From assembly GCF_023558375.1 (NCBI RefSeq), contig NZ_CP083761.1:5039001-5103000 (forward strand): a stretch of DNA of 64,000 nt, in the 5' to 3' direction. Shown here piece after piece: positions 1-8,942 of the stretch. Below the pieces are notes generated by a model. That model saw only the letters and a list, made by a program, of their open reading frames with translations. It did not search any database and had not been told where the DNA came from. Every line of letters begins with the position of its first letter. Within the stretch, counting starts at the first letter, position 1. The DNA is from Chroococcidiopsis sp. CCMEE 29. GTDB lineage: Bacteria; Cyanobacteriota; Cyanobacteriia; Cyanobacteriales; Chroococcidiopsidaceae. The position numbers were made by a program, and so were the translations under genes.

Positions 1-1
1 G

Positions 2-637
2 GGTTCACTCCTAGCGATCGCCTTCCTAATTGTGTCTGGCGGTAAGAATATTGAACTCCACGGCAGTTCCGTTGGTACTGGGGGATATCGTAACGATGGG
101 TATCGCTTACACCGTGCTAAAGACTTAGTGACTCAACTCCAGCCAGTAACTTTTGATCAATCAGCAATCAGTCAGGCGATTGAGAACAATGGCAATGGTC
201 AAACTGCAGTCCTGAATATGGTTACAACAACCCCAATCCAAAATCCAAGTCGCTCATTGGCGGGCGCAAATGCTCAATCCAACATCCAAAACTCTGAACC
301 GCTTTCACCCCAGCGCCTCAGCCTTGCCGAAACCCTAGATAACATCAGCTATCGAATTATTGGACTAGGATTTCCTCTCCTAACAATTGGCATCATTGCT
401 GGTGCAGTTTGGGCGAATGAAGCCTGGGGTTCCTACTGGAGTTGGGACCCGAAGGAAACTTGGGCACTGATTACCTGGCTTGTTTTTGCCGCCTACCTCC
501 ATGCCCGAATCACCCGTGGCTGGCAAGGTCGTCGTCCCGCCATTCTAGCCGCCACTGGCTTTGTCGTCGTCTGGGTTTGCTATCTAGGTGTCAATCTCTT
601 AGGTAAAGGGCTACACTCCTACGGCTGGTTCTTCTAA
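2..637 (+). CDS. ccsA: Cytochrome c biogenesis protein CcsA/CcsB type, C-terminal part
   Basis: The reading frame is open from the first bases of the window, so the start lies upstream. The visible part begins with a hydrophobic segment, followed by an extracytoplasmic region and further membrane helices near the C-terminus. The segment [18 protein letters not shown] is the tryptophan-rich heme-handling motif of the CcsA/CcmC/CcmF family. In cyanobacteria this System II protein works with Ccs1 to deliver heme to apocytochromes on the lumenal side of the thylakoid. A stretch around residues 60-95 of the visible part is low in complexity and rich in N, S and Q, and is probably a lineage-specific insert. 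The family call is firm; the ccsA versus ccsB name depends on nomenclature. Confidence 0.9.
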   Translation, partial: GSLLAIAFLIVSGGKNIELHGSSVGTGGYRNDGYRLHRAKDLVTQLQPVTFDQSAISQAIENNGNGQTAVLNMVTTTPIQNPSRSLAGANAQSNIQNSEPLSPQRLSLAETLDNISYRIIGLGFPLLTIGIIAGAVWANEAWGSYWSWDPKETWALITWLVFAAYLHARITRGWQGRRPAILAATGFVVVWVCYLGVNLLGKGLHSYGWFF

Positions 638-769
638 ACATCTAGTTCCCTAGCAGCAGAGGTATTAGCCCTAGCAGGTAGCAAACATCCTCTGTGTACG
701 TCTACGCTTGCCTCTGCGTTTAAAAGGTGCTTTGGTCAGCCTCTACACTCCTTAAATCGTACAAACCTC

Positions 770-1804
770 ATGACTGACCACTCCACCTGGACCCCTCTCC
801 ATGCACGAATACATCGCACCCTCCGATCGCGCCACCTCTTAGAACGCAACCAAACAATACTCGTTGCCGTATCCGGTGGACAAGATTCCCTGTGCTTAAT
901 CAAACTCCTCTTAGATTTACAACAAAAATGGGAATGGCAGCTAGGAATTGCTCACTGCGATCACCGCTGGCGTTCCGACTCTCAAGCCAATGCCAACTAC
1001 GTCAAACAAATAGCAACAAACTGGCACCTACCATTTTATTGCTATACGGCCAAGCAACCGCCCAAAAGTGAAGCAGCAGCGCGGCAATGGCGATATCAAG
1101 CATTCAGTGCGATCGCCCAAACAAATGGTTACAACTGCATTGTTACTGGTCATACAGCAAGTGATCGCGCCGAAACCCTGCTTTATAACCTGATTCGCGG
1201 GAGTGGTGCAGATGGTCTGCAAGCTCTAACTTGGAGACGCTCAATCGATTCTGGGCTTTTGTTAGTGCGTCCACTGCTAGATGTTACTCGCACTGAAACT
1301 GCCCAATTTTGTCAAGACATGCAGCTAACAGTTTGGGAAGATGCCACCAATCAAGACTTAAAGTATGCCCGTAACCGCATCCGTCAAGAATTACTGCCCT
1401 ACTTGCAAACCCACTTCAACCCGCAAGTCGAATCAGCCTTAGCCCAAACCGCTGAACTTTTACAAGCTGAGGTAGAATATCTAGAACAAGCTGCCCATCA
1501 GCTGCGGCTTCGCGCACAGACAGAAGCTTCAAGAGCAGGGGGAAAATCTAACCTCTCGCCTCTCGCCTCTCACCCCTCGTCCCTTCAACTAAATCGCCAC
1601 CTACTACAGACGGCCCCACTCGCCCTGCAACGTCGCGTCATCCGCCAATGGTTGCACCAAGCACTATCTTGTACTCCCAGCTTTGAACAAATCGAAAAAC
1701 TGACTGCCCTGATTACAGCCCCTAGTGGTTCGCAGACCGATCCGTTTCCAGGCGGTGCGATCGCTCAAGTAGAGAAAGACTGGATCTGGCTAAAACCAGG
1801 CTAA
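770..1804 (+). CDS. tilS: tRNA(Ile)-lysidine synthase TilS
   Basis: TilS converts cytidine 34 of the CAU-anticodon tRNA-Ile to lysidine with ATP and lysine, so that AUA is read as isoleucine. The N-terminal PP-loop AVSGGQDSLCL (about residues 33-43) is the ATP pyrophosphatase signature. HCDHRWR and the later GHTASDRAET and YARNRIRQELLP segments match conserved TilS blocks. The protein has 344 residues, a usual cyanobacterial length. Around residues 255-272 it carries a stretch read from a CT-rich repeat (NLSPLASHPSS) that looks inserted in frame. It starts at an ATG and stands alone between ccsA and the oppositely directed hmpF. Confidence 0.95.
   Translation: MTDHSTWTPLHARIHRTLRSRHLLERNQTILVAVSGGQDSLCLIKLLLDLQQKWEWQLGIAHCDHRWRSDSQANANYVKQIATNWHLPFYCYTAKQPPKSEAAARQWRYQAFSAIAQTNGYNCIVTGHTASDRAETLLYNLIRGSGADGLQALTWRRSIDSGLLLVRPLLDVTRTETAQFCQDMQLTVWEDATNQDLKYARNRIRQELLPYLQTHFNPQVESALAQTAELLQAEVEYLEQAAHQLRLRAQTEASRAGGKSNLSPLASHPSSLQLNRHLLQTAPLALQRRVIRQWLHQALSCTPSFEQIEKLTALITAPSGSQTDPFPGGAIAQVEKDWIWLKPG
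1551..1584 (+). repeat. CT-rich low-complexity repeat inside tilS
   Basis: Units of the type CCTCTCGCCTCT repeat in tandem here, in frame within tilS. The same family of CTCGCCCCT/GAGGGGCGA repeats occurs in intergenic DNA of this window (for example 13083-13100, 35757-35797, 62637-62653), so the coding copy is probably a repeat that invaded the gene without breaking it. Confidence 0.7.
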
Positions 1805-1842
1805 TTTAAAACTTAAAACTATTCCAGGTTAGCCATGCTCTT

Positions 1843-3567
1843 TTACAAAAATAGCTGGCGGATTTGGGTAATGACATCGAGTTGATAGTCACCAGGCTGT
1901 TGTGCTTGCTCCAGGGTCGTGGCGATCGCCTGCAGCTTATTTCTTAGCCTATCCAGATTATCCTGAACTGGTCTTAGCATCTCTTGATAAAGATTAACTT
2001 GTCCCCAGCATTCTGCCGTCACCGCCCGTAAAGACAGCAAATTCTGCTCTAAGCTTTGCAGTTCCTGCCACTTCATTTCCTGTTCGTGCACCTGATGGTC
2101 GATTGTCCTCTGCACTTGGTCAATGATAGAGCGCATCTGCTCAATCTCCTGTTCCAACTTTTGCAGTTCCTGCATTTGTTGTTGTCTTTGCGCCTGAATT
2201 TGACCCAAAATCGGTTCTAAATCAACTTTGTATTCTTCTTGTCTATCAACCGGATTAATTCCTTGCCGTTGCCATAATATTATCTTGTGCTGACGCAGAA
2301 TATCCTTGCGCTCTTGCAGATTATGGCGTTGACCAACGAGTGTTTGGTGCAGAAAGCGGTAGCTATCTTGCTCGTCTGCCAGTTCAATTTCTAGGTTTGT
2401 CTGGTCATGGTCATTAGCTTGACTGAGCTGAGCTTGCAGTTCATTAATTGCCTGTTGCTTGTACCTGAGCTCTTCTTCCTGCTCATTAACAAAATGATAA
2501 GCATTTTGCCAATCCCGATGCAGGTCTTGCACCATTTGCTGCAGTTGGTCTAAAGGCATCTTCTCCAGCGCTTCTAGATCGACTTTCTGGCTAAAGAGGA
2601 TGTCACAAGCAGGCTGGATAAGACAGTAAATCTGTTGGTATAAATCCTCCTGATTGTGCAGTTGTAGATTCAGTATCTGAACATAATCTTGCTTGCTTTT
2701 CAGCAAATTAGTTTGTACCTGCAACGCTGCTTTATTCTGTTCCAGAGAGTTTTGAGCTTGCTGCCATTCTTGCTTGCTGTTTTGCAAGGCTATCGTTTGA
2801 CTGTCAACCTCTGCTTGGTGCTGATCAGCAGTAGTTCTCTGCTCCTCCAGCCTTTGCCAGTGTGGGTTAAGAGTAGCTTGCAGAGATTCAACCAATTCAA
2901 AGGCAAGATTCAGCTCCTGCCCAACTGATAACGTAGTTGTAATACCGCTAAACAAGCGATCAAGTAATTCTTGGATTTGGCGTACAGTAGCCTCATCCAA
3001 GCCGGACTGCTGGAACCCACTCTGTTTCTCCTCCAGTCGCCGCTGCTCGCCCCGCAGGTGATCCCAAGCTCCCTCTAGCTCTCGGCGGTTACGCTCAATT
3101 TCTTGTTGCAGCCGCGCCACTGTCTCCCGTTCAGTTGAAATTGCATGCTGTTGCGCCTCTAGCCGTTTTAACTCTCCCTCCCTTTGTTCTAACTGTTCTA
3201 AGCGTACTTCCATTTCCATTTGGCGCTGATTCATTTCTTCACTCTGATACTTCAGAGATTCCTTCCACTGCTCAATTTCTTCTTCCTGGTTCTTGGACTT
3301 TTCCAGCTGACGGGAGAAATTTTGCAAAATGCTAATCAACGGACGCCCTGCTTCCTGAATTCGCTGCAATTGGCGATTTGCATTTACATCAGCTAATACC
3401 AACGCCCCAGTATTGAAATTATTGGCTTCCTCAGTGGGAATCACTTCTTCCCCTGACACAGGAATCCAACTCTGATCAGCTCGCTGATACGCCAGCAGTT
3501 TGATTTCTGCCTTGACAGCACCAATAAACCCTGTCTTCTGCTTTTGTACTTCTGCTAGATACAGCAC
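1843..3567 (-). CDS. hmpF: Pilus motility taxis protein HmpF
   Basis: This is a 574-residue, almost entirely coiled-coil protein rich in Q, E and L. The N-terminal 60-80 residues, beginning LYLAEVQKQKTGFIG, form the conserved non-coiled head that I recognise from HmpF of hormogonium-forming cyanobacteria, where it is needed for type IV pilus motility and pilin display. It starts at a GTG with an AGAGGA ribosome-binding site about nine bases upstream. It diverges from the chemotaxis-like operon that begins at 3973, the arrangement expected for hmpF beside an hmp/tax3-type locus. The coiled-coil body alone would not identify it; the head sequence and the neighbourhood do. Confidence 0.82.
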   Translation of the reverse strand: MLYLAEVQKQKTGFIGAVKAEIKLLAYQRADQSWIPVSGEEVIPTEEANNFNTGALVLADVNANRQLQRIQEAGRPLISILQNFSRQLEKSKNQEEEIEQWKESLKYQSEEMNQRQMEMEVRLEQLEQREGELKRLEAQQHAISTERETVARLQQEIERNRRELEGAWDHLRGEQRRLEEKQSGFQQSGLDEATVRQIQELLDRLFSGITTTLSVGQELNLAFELVESLQATLNPHWQRLEEQRTTADQHQAEVDSQTIALQNSKQEWQQAQNSLEQNKAALQVQTNLLKSKQDYVQILNLQLHNQEDLYQQIYCLIQPACDILFSQKVDLEALEKMPLDQLQQMVQDLHRDWQNAYHFVNEQEEELRYKQQAINELQAQLSQANDHDQTNLEIELADEQDSYRFLHQTLVGQRHNLQERKDILRQHKIILWQRQGINPVDRQEEYKVDLEPILGQIQAQRQQQMQELQKLEQEIEQMRSIIDQVQRTIDHQVHEQEMKWQELQSLEQNLLSLRAVTAECWGQVNLYQEMLRPVQDNLDRLRNKLQAIATTLEQAQQPGDYQLDVITQIRQLFL

Positions 3568-3735
3568 ACTGATCGTCCTCTTGATTTACCTAACGCCCTA
3601 CCCTGGACGCCATCTTGCCCTAATCGTTTTATCTGTCCGATTAAACCCAATCTAGACAGACCCCACAGGAAAAACTATCCCATCTCTATTTTGGACTGAG
3701 TATAGTCATCCTCATACCATTTTAGATTTTGGATT

Positions 3736-3972
3736 ATGAAAGCCCTGCCAGTAGCTAGATTTAGCAATTACAAGGTTGGAACAATCAAACACAATGGTAT
3801 GAGTTCAAGTTTATTTGCCAATTTTGTTGCTAAACGCCGCAGCTACATAGCAGGCTCAGAGTTACTTAACAAACATTTCACATTGTTATTCCCTCAGCTT
3901 GAAAGATTGGAAAAAACTAGGGGCAAAATTAACTCAGGTGCAAACGCGATCGCAGAGGAGCTTTTTAGTTAA
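3736..3972 (+). CDS. Small upstream reading frame before the PatA-type gene (doubtful)
   Basis: A 78-codon frame lies in the same frame as the PatA-type gene and its TAA touches that gene's ATG (TAAATG at 3970-3975). I recognise no domain. A strong GAGGAG ribosome-binding site at about 3955 lies inside it and serves the downstream ATG, so the conserved protein most likely starts at 3973. This stretch may be leader DNA, a leader peptide, or an N-terminal extension cut off by one stop codon. Confidence 0.2.
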   Translation: MKALPVARFSNYKVGTIKHNGMSSSLFANFVAKRRSYIAGSELLNKHFTLLFPQLERLEKTRGKINSGANAIAEELFS

Positions 3973-5205
3973 ATGCAGGGCAACTTAAATGAAATCGATA
4001 TCTGCAGTATTCTACAACTGATTGAATTGGGGCAACGAACGGGTGAACTGTTTGTCGAGGCTTATAGTTCCTACAATCACAGCATTACTGGTAATGCTGA
4101 CGGTAAAAGCTTTGCCCTCCGCAACTCCAAATCCCTTAAACAGTCCTGGTTTATCTTTTTCCTCAACGGTCAAATTGTCTATGTTATCGATAGCGACAGC
4201 AGCTTATCTCGTTTGCGCGATTACTTATGTCATTACCAACTAGAAACAAGTTTGGATCGCATTGTAATTTCGTCTCTAGTTGCTGATAACGCGCCAGAAT
4301 ATGGCTACCTCTGGGCGCTGCTCGAACACCATATTCTCACTCCAGCTCAAGGTCGCAGTATCATCCAAGGCATTGTGCATGAAACACTCTTCGACTTGCT
4401 CAGCTTACACCAAGGTTTCTTCATCTTTGATCGTGGACCGACACTAGCACCACAATTAACAACATTTGAGATTAGTTCCCTGGTAAGGAAAATTATGAAG
4501 CAGGTGCAGGAGTGGAAGCAGTTACATCCACACATTCAATCTCCAAGCCAGTGTCTGGCGATCGCTGACTTTATCCAACTACGCCAAGCTTTACCAGAAG
4601 CGACAGCCAATAACCTAGAACACTGGGCAGATGGCAAAACTTCCCTCCGCCAACTGGCTCGATATCTAAATCGAGATATTTTGACAGTTGCCAAAGCAAT
4701 TTATCCTTTTGTCAAACATGGCTGGATTCAACTGCATTATCCCGCTATGAGTGCAACCACCAAGCCAAAGGGCTTACAACTGGCACCAGAAGCAAAAATT
4801 CCTTACATTGTCTGCATTGATGATGGAAGTGTCATTTGTAAAGCTGTGGAGTCCACTCTGAAGCTACACGGTTACGAAGCAATTGGATGCAATAACCCCC
4901 TAGAGGCACTTAGTCTTGTCTTCCAATTCAAACCAGATTTAATTTTATGCGACATTGTCATGCCTGAACTAGATGGCTATGAGCTTTGTGCTATGCTGCG
5001 CCGCTCTAGCATATTTCGGCAGACACCGATTATCATGCTCACGGCTAAAGATCTGTTTATCGATCGAGTCAAAGCTCGGATGGTGGGAGCAACAGATTAT
5101 CTCACAAAGCCATTTGCCGACAGCGAGTTATTAATGCTGATAGAAAAACACTTGCATCTCGACAACAATTTTTCTAGGCAGCAGTGTGGAGTGATTGCTG
5201 ACTAA
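3973..5205 (+). CDS. PatA-type response regulator of the pilus chemotaxis operon (PilG/HmpA-like)
   Basis: The 410-residue protein has the PATAN (DUF4388-like) domain at its N-terminus (about 1-115), starting with MQGNLNEIDICSILQLIELG, a helical middle, and a receiver domain at about 273-395. The receiver has the acidic pocket (CIDD), the phospho-acceptor Asp327 in LILCDIVMPELDGYE, Thr in MLTAKD and Lys in TKPF. PatA-type regulators are the first gene of tax3/pil/hmp-type loci and act as an output of the CheA in phototactic or hormogonium motility. The start is fixed by a GAGGAG site. It heads the operon, with about 300 bases before the CheY gene, which may therefore have its own promoter. 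Confidence 0.88.
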   Translation: MQGNLNEIDICSILQLIELGQRTGELFVEAYSSYNHSITGNADGKSFALRNSKSLKQSWFIFFLNGQIVYVIDSDSSLSRLRDYLCHYQLETSLDRIVISSLVADNAPEYGYLWALLEHHILTPAQGRSIIQGIVHETLFDLLSLHQGFFIFDRGPTLAPQLTTFEISSLVRKIMKQVQEWKQLHPHIQSPSQCLAIADFIQLRQALPEATANNLEHWADGKTSLRQLARYLNRDILTVAKAIYPFVKHGWIQLHYPAMSATTKPKGLQLAPEAKIPYIVCIDDGSVICKAVESTLKLHGYEAIGCNNPLEALSLVFQFKPDLILCDIVMPELDGYELCAMLRRSSIFRQTPIIMLTAKDLFIDRVKARMVGATDYLTKPFADSELLMLIEKHLHLDNNFSRQQCGVIAD

Positions 5206-5512
5206 AGCATAAACTTTTATCCTGTCCACTGTACATTCACTGAAGTCAGGCAAAATTGCAACTTAAACCAGGTAAAGCGATCAGTAGATCTTCCCTTGGA
5301 TACCCGCTTGAGGTAGCGTTAAGTTTAGTTTGTAGTTTGGTTGTGTAAGGCTACCTTAAATAGAGATTAATATTACGTAATTAGCTTATACCATTAGTAC
5401 CATTGAATCAATTAGTAAATAGTTAAGCTTACCCAATTGATTAAATAATTTTACGTTGAACTATGGTAGCCGTTCTTAAGCAGGAACGTTTAGATAAGGC
5501 AGATTAACATTT
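5206..5512. other. Intergenic stretch between PatA-type and CheY genes
   Basis: The region is AT-rich and contains no open frame of useful length. It has short imperfect inverted repeats around TTGATTAA and AATCAATT at about 5405-5450. It is long enough for a separate promoter for the cheY-cheW-mcp-cheA part, but I cannot point to convincing -10/-35 boxes. Confidence 0.4.
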
Positions 5513-5878
5513 ATGAGTACAGTACTGGTTGTAGAAGACAGTCCCACCCAAAGGGAAATAATTATAGATCTTCTAAAAGCTAATGGGATAACAGTGACGG
5601 TAGCCAACGATGGCATTGAGGCTTTGCAGCAAATTCAGCTTGCTTGCCCCGATTTAATAGTGCTGGACATTGTCATGCCCAAAATGAACGGCTACGAGGT
5701 TTGCCGTCGGCTTAAAACTGACCCAAAAACCCAAAATTTACCAGTGGTAATGTGTTCAACCAAAAGCGAAGAATTTGATCGTTACTGGGGTATGAAACAA
5801 GGAGCTGATGCTTATATCGTCAAACCGTTTCAGCCAAAAGAGTTGCTGGCAACCGTCAAACAATTACTTCGAGGTTAA
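5513..5878 (+). CDS. CheY-like response regulator (PilH/HmpB-like)
   Basis: This is a single receiver domain of 121 residues. The acidic pair is in VVEDS, the phospho-acceptor Asp52 is in LIVLDIVMPKMNGYEVCR, and the conserved Ser/Thr (MCSTKS) and Lys (VKPFQP) are present. There is no output domain, so it acts by protein contact, as PilH/PixH-type regulators do in pilus-directed taxis. It lies 11 bases before the cheW-like gene and is presumably co-transcribed with it. The hybrid CheA at 8943-12476 is the likely kinase. Confidence 0.92.
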   Translation: MSTVLVVEDSPTQREIIIDLLKANGITVTVANDGIEALQQIQLACPDLIVLDIVMPKMNGYEVCRRLKTDPKTQNLPVVMCSTKSEEFDRYWGMKQGADAYIVKPFQPKELLATVKQLLRG

Positions 5879-5889
5879 AGGGGGATGGC

Positions 5890-6426
5890 ATGGTAAACCC
5901 AGATTTACTAATGAATAATGATGAAGTTCAAGCTTCCCCAGAATTTCAGCAATTAGAGAGTCGGGAAGGTGAGCTGCACCTCCGCTTTTATATTGCTTCT
6001 AATCAACAGTTTGCACTGCCAGCAATGGGCATTCGAGAGGTGATTTCCGCTCCTCTCGATCAAATTACTCCAATTCCTAATGCTTCTCCTTTTCTTTTGG
6101 GTACTCTAAATTTGCGAGGACGAGTAATTTGGGTGGCTGACCTCGGTCAATTTCTTGGGAACTCAACTACCTTAAACACGGATCGAGCAGAGATTCCGGT
6201 GATCGCTGTTGAAGAGCAAGACACGATCGTAGGGTTGGCAGTTGACCAGATTGTCGGAATGGAATGGCTGAATGTGCAAGCAGTACAGATGGTAACAAAT
6301 GTTCCAGAGAACATGGAACCTTTCCTACAGGGTCAGTGGGCATTAGACAAAAACACCAATCAGTGTCTTCGACTGCTGAATCAAAAAGCAATTCTGCAGA
6401 GTGAGCGTTGGGCAACAAGAAATTAA
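5890..6426 (+). CDS. CheW-like coupling protein (PilI/HmpC-like)
   Basis: The 178-residue protein contains one CheW domain (about 28-165), seen in the segment IREVISAPLDQITPIPNAS, then GTLNLRGRVIWVADL and VGLAVDQIVGM. These are the strands and turns that bind receptor tips and the CheA P5 domain. It would couple the MCP encoded next to the CheA of the same operon. The ATG is preceded by a purine-rich AAAGGGGG site. It begins 11 bases after cheY and ends 18 bases before the MCP gene. Confidence 0.9.
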   Translation: MVNPDLLMNNDEVQASPEFQQLESREGELHLRFYIASNQQFALPAMGIREVISAPLDQITPIPNASPFLLGTLNLRGRVIWVADLGQFLGNSTTLNTDRAEIPVIAVEEQDTIVGLAVDQIVGMEWLNVQAVQMVTNVPENMEPFLQGQWALDKNTNQCLRLLNQKAILQSERWATRN

Positions 6427-6444
6427 GCCAAGCCGAGGCGGCAA

Positions 6445-8916
6445 ATGACATCAAAAATAAATCTCGATCAAGAATATCACCAGGCACAAAAAGCCTATAT
6501 CCAAGGGAACTATGAAGAGGCGTCAACCCTGGTTGACCAATTAGTTCGCGACTTTCCAGACGATCCCAATAGTCGCCTGCTACGGGGTCACATTTATTGC
6601 GTTCTACGGCAGTATGACACAGCACGGGAACAGTATCAATTGGTGCTGAACCTGACAGAGGATCTAGAGCTGATTGATTGTGCTAACCAGGGTTTAGAAT
6701 CAGTAAATCAGTATGAAAGCTCCGATCAATTAGCTAGCGGGGCGGATCAGAATTTGGATCTTGAGGATACCTTTGTTATTGCTGTTGATTCTTCAGAGCC
6801 ATTTGATTATCAAGTAAAGACTGAGCAACCAGACTTCAAGGATTTTTCTGCCAACGGCTTTAATTTCAGCCCCTTTAATCATAATCCAGAACCGGCTTCG
6901 GGATTGGAGCAGCCGTTTGGCAATCATTTTGAGGAACCAAGGGATGCAAGTCCACATTCCAGTGGGGGAGATGAGTCTCTAGCAGATTTTGCCGATCCCT
7001 TTAACGGAGTGTATAGCAATTCAAACGTTACTGTTACAGAAGTTGCTGACTATAATTGGAAAAATACTTTAAGTGATATTAACGATTCAAGTCTAGAAGA
7101 GACTACCTTTGCTCCACAGCATGAGTTTGAACAGTGGTTGCAATCAGATGCGGTTAGGGATTCTGACCTAGATCCGATTGAAAGCACCTTTGGTACACCA
7201 GCAGCATCAATGGCTTACCAAGAAAACGTTGACCATAGCGGAGCAGATCATTTAAGTAATATTGACTTTATAGATAAAGATGAGTTAAATGATGCCCCAG
7301 AGGTTGAGCTGTCAAAAGAGCCGGCTCAAGGCAGTGATTCAGAACTGCTTTCATCTCCCACCAATCCGATACAAAGGGCAGAGTTTGATAATGAGAGCGA
7401 TCGCGACAGCGAAGAGAAATTGAATATCTCCTCGTCAACAGCAGTCCCCCCACTCCAGACAGGTAGTTCCAAGAGCAAGGCAGAAATTCCGGTGCAGGGC
7501 TGGTTAGCCCCCTTTGAAAATGCTTCCCTGGCGAGAAAGCAATGGCTGACCGCTAGTACTGTAGGCATTACCTCTGCCTTAGTTGTAGCAGCAGTTAGTC
7601 TTGGAGGAGGGTTCCTATTTCAGTCCAAAGACGCTCGGGCAGCAGTACGAAATACAGGTTTGGCGATGACGGCAGCAGTAGGTCTTGCCAGCTTTGCCAC
7701 CACGCGCTTCTTAGGGCGGCTCACAGCCAAGCAGATCCAGCAGACAACAACGGATCTTGAAACCCAATTTAACGCCGTACAAGCTGGCAATCTCGATGCT
7801 CAAGCTACGGTTTTTTCAAAAGACGAATTTGGACTGCTAGCCTCTCAGTTCAATGAAATGCTGCGCGGCATTTCTAGGACTACACACGAGATCCAATGCA
7901 AGGCAGAAGAGCAGGAGCAAGCCAAAGAAGAATTGCAACGTCAGGTGATCCGGCTACTAGACGATGTTGAGGGAGCTGCCAGAGGAGACTTGACTGTGCA
8001 AGCCGAGGTCAGCGCTGACGTTTTAGGAGCAGTGGCAGACTCATTCAACCTGACAATTCAAAACTTGCGGGAAATTGTGCAGCAAGTAAAGCTAGCGGCA
8101 CGTCAAGTGAGTCAAGGAGCAGTCGATAGCGAGACTTTTGCCCGCGCCTTGTCTTTAGATGCATTGCGGCAAGCAGAGGAACTAGCGGTAACACTAAATT
8201 CCGTACAGGTGCTGACCGACGCGATTCAACGAGTGGCAGAAACCGCGCGGGAAGCGGAATCCGTTGCTCGGTCAGCTTCAGCTACTGCTCAAAAAGGCGG
8301 TGAAGCAGTAGAACGAACGGTAGCAGGAATTCTAGAAATTCGTCAAACCGTGGCGGAAACAACCCGCAAGGTGAAGCGACTAGCGGAATCGTCTCAAGAA
8401 ATCTCCAAGATTGTGGCATTAATTTCCCAAATTGCTTCGCGGACCAATATGTTGGCACTCAATGCCAGTATTGAGGCTGCACGAGCTGGGGAAGCGGGTC
8501 GAGGTTTTGCAATTGTAGCGGACGAGGTACGCCAGCTAGCAGACCGGGTCGCCAAGGCACTGAAGGAGATAGAACAAATTGTGCGGCAAATCCAAAGCGA
8601 AACGGGTTCCGTGATGACAGCGATGGAGGAAGGCACCCAGCAGGTCATTCAAGGGACAAATTTGGCTGAACAAGCTAAGCGATCGCTCGAAGACATTGTT
8701 CAGGTATCAAATCGCATTGATGCTCTTGTAGGTTCAATTACTGCGGATACGGTGCAGCAAACTGAAACCTCCCGTGCCGTGGCTACTGTAGTGCAATCAG
8801 TGGAGCTAACGGCGCAAGAAACTTCCCAGGAAGCTCAGCGTGTTTCCGGCTCCCTCCAAAGCTTGGCAGAGGTAGCGGGTGACTTGCTCACTTCTGTTGA
8901 GCGCTTCCGGGTATAA
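6445..8916 (+). CDS. Methyl-accepting chemotaxis protein (PilJ/HmpD-like)
   Basis: This is an 823-residue receptor. The first 80 residues look like a TPR pair ([20 protein letters not shown]). A long acidic, low-complexity linker follows to about residue 350, then two membrane segments at about 370-425 separated by only a short loop, so there is no large periplasmic sensor. Two HAMP-like segments come next (about 430-480 and 500-555), then the signalling domain with its hairpin tip [19 protein letters not shown] at about 667-690. An intracellular N-terminus with adjacent membrane helices is typical of PilJ-like receptors in cyanobacterial tax loci. The signal it senses cannot be read from the sequence. 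Confidence 0.9.
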   Translation: MTSKINLDQEYHQAQKAYIQGNYEEASTLVDQLVRDFPDDPNSRLLRGHIYCVLRQYDTAREQYQLVLNLTEDLELIDCANQGLESVNQYESSDQLASGADQNLDLEDTFVIAVDSSEPFDYQVKTEQPDFKDFSANGFNFSPFNHNPEPASGLEQPFGNHFEEPRDASPHSSGGDESLADFADPFNGVYSNSNVTVTEVADYNWKNTLSDINDSSLEETTFAPQHEFEQWLQSDAVRDSDLDPIESTFGTPAASMAYQENVDHSGADHLSNIDFIDKDELNDAPEVELSKEPAQGSDSELLSSPTNPIQRAEFDNESDRDSEEKLNISSSTAVPPLQTGSSKSKAEIPVQGWLAPFENASLARKQWLTASTVGITSALVVAAVSLGGGFLFQSKDARAAVRNTGLAMTAAVGLASFATTRFLGRLTAKQIQQTTTDLETQFNAVQAGNLDAQATVFSKDEFGLLASQFNEMLRGISRTTHEIQCKAEEQEQAKEELQRQVIRLLDDVEGAARGDLTVQAEVSADVLGAVADSFNLTIQNLREIVQQVKLAARQVSQGAVDSETFARALSLDALRQAEELAVTLNSVQVLTDAIQRVAETAREAESVARSASATAQKGGEAVERTVAGILEIRQTVAETTRKVKRLAESSQEISKIVALISQIASRTNMLALNASIEAARAGEAGRGFAIVADEVRQLADRVAKALKEIEQIVRQIQSETGSVMTAMEEGTQQVIQGTNLAEQAKRSLEDIVQVSNRIDALVGSITADTVQQTETSRAVATVVQSVELTAQETSQEAQRVSGSLQSLAEVAGDLLTSVERFRV

Positions 8917-8942
8917 ACCAGTCACAACTCAAAACTATTATT

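Noticed and set aside
6167-6625. 152-codon minus-strand frame across the cheW/mcp junction
   Set aside because: It spans two conserved plus-strand genes and is a shadow.
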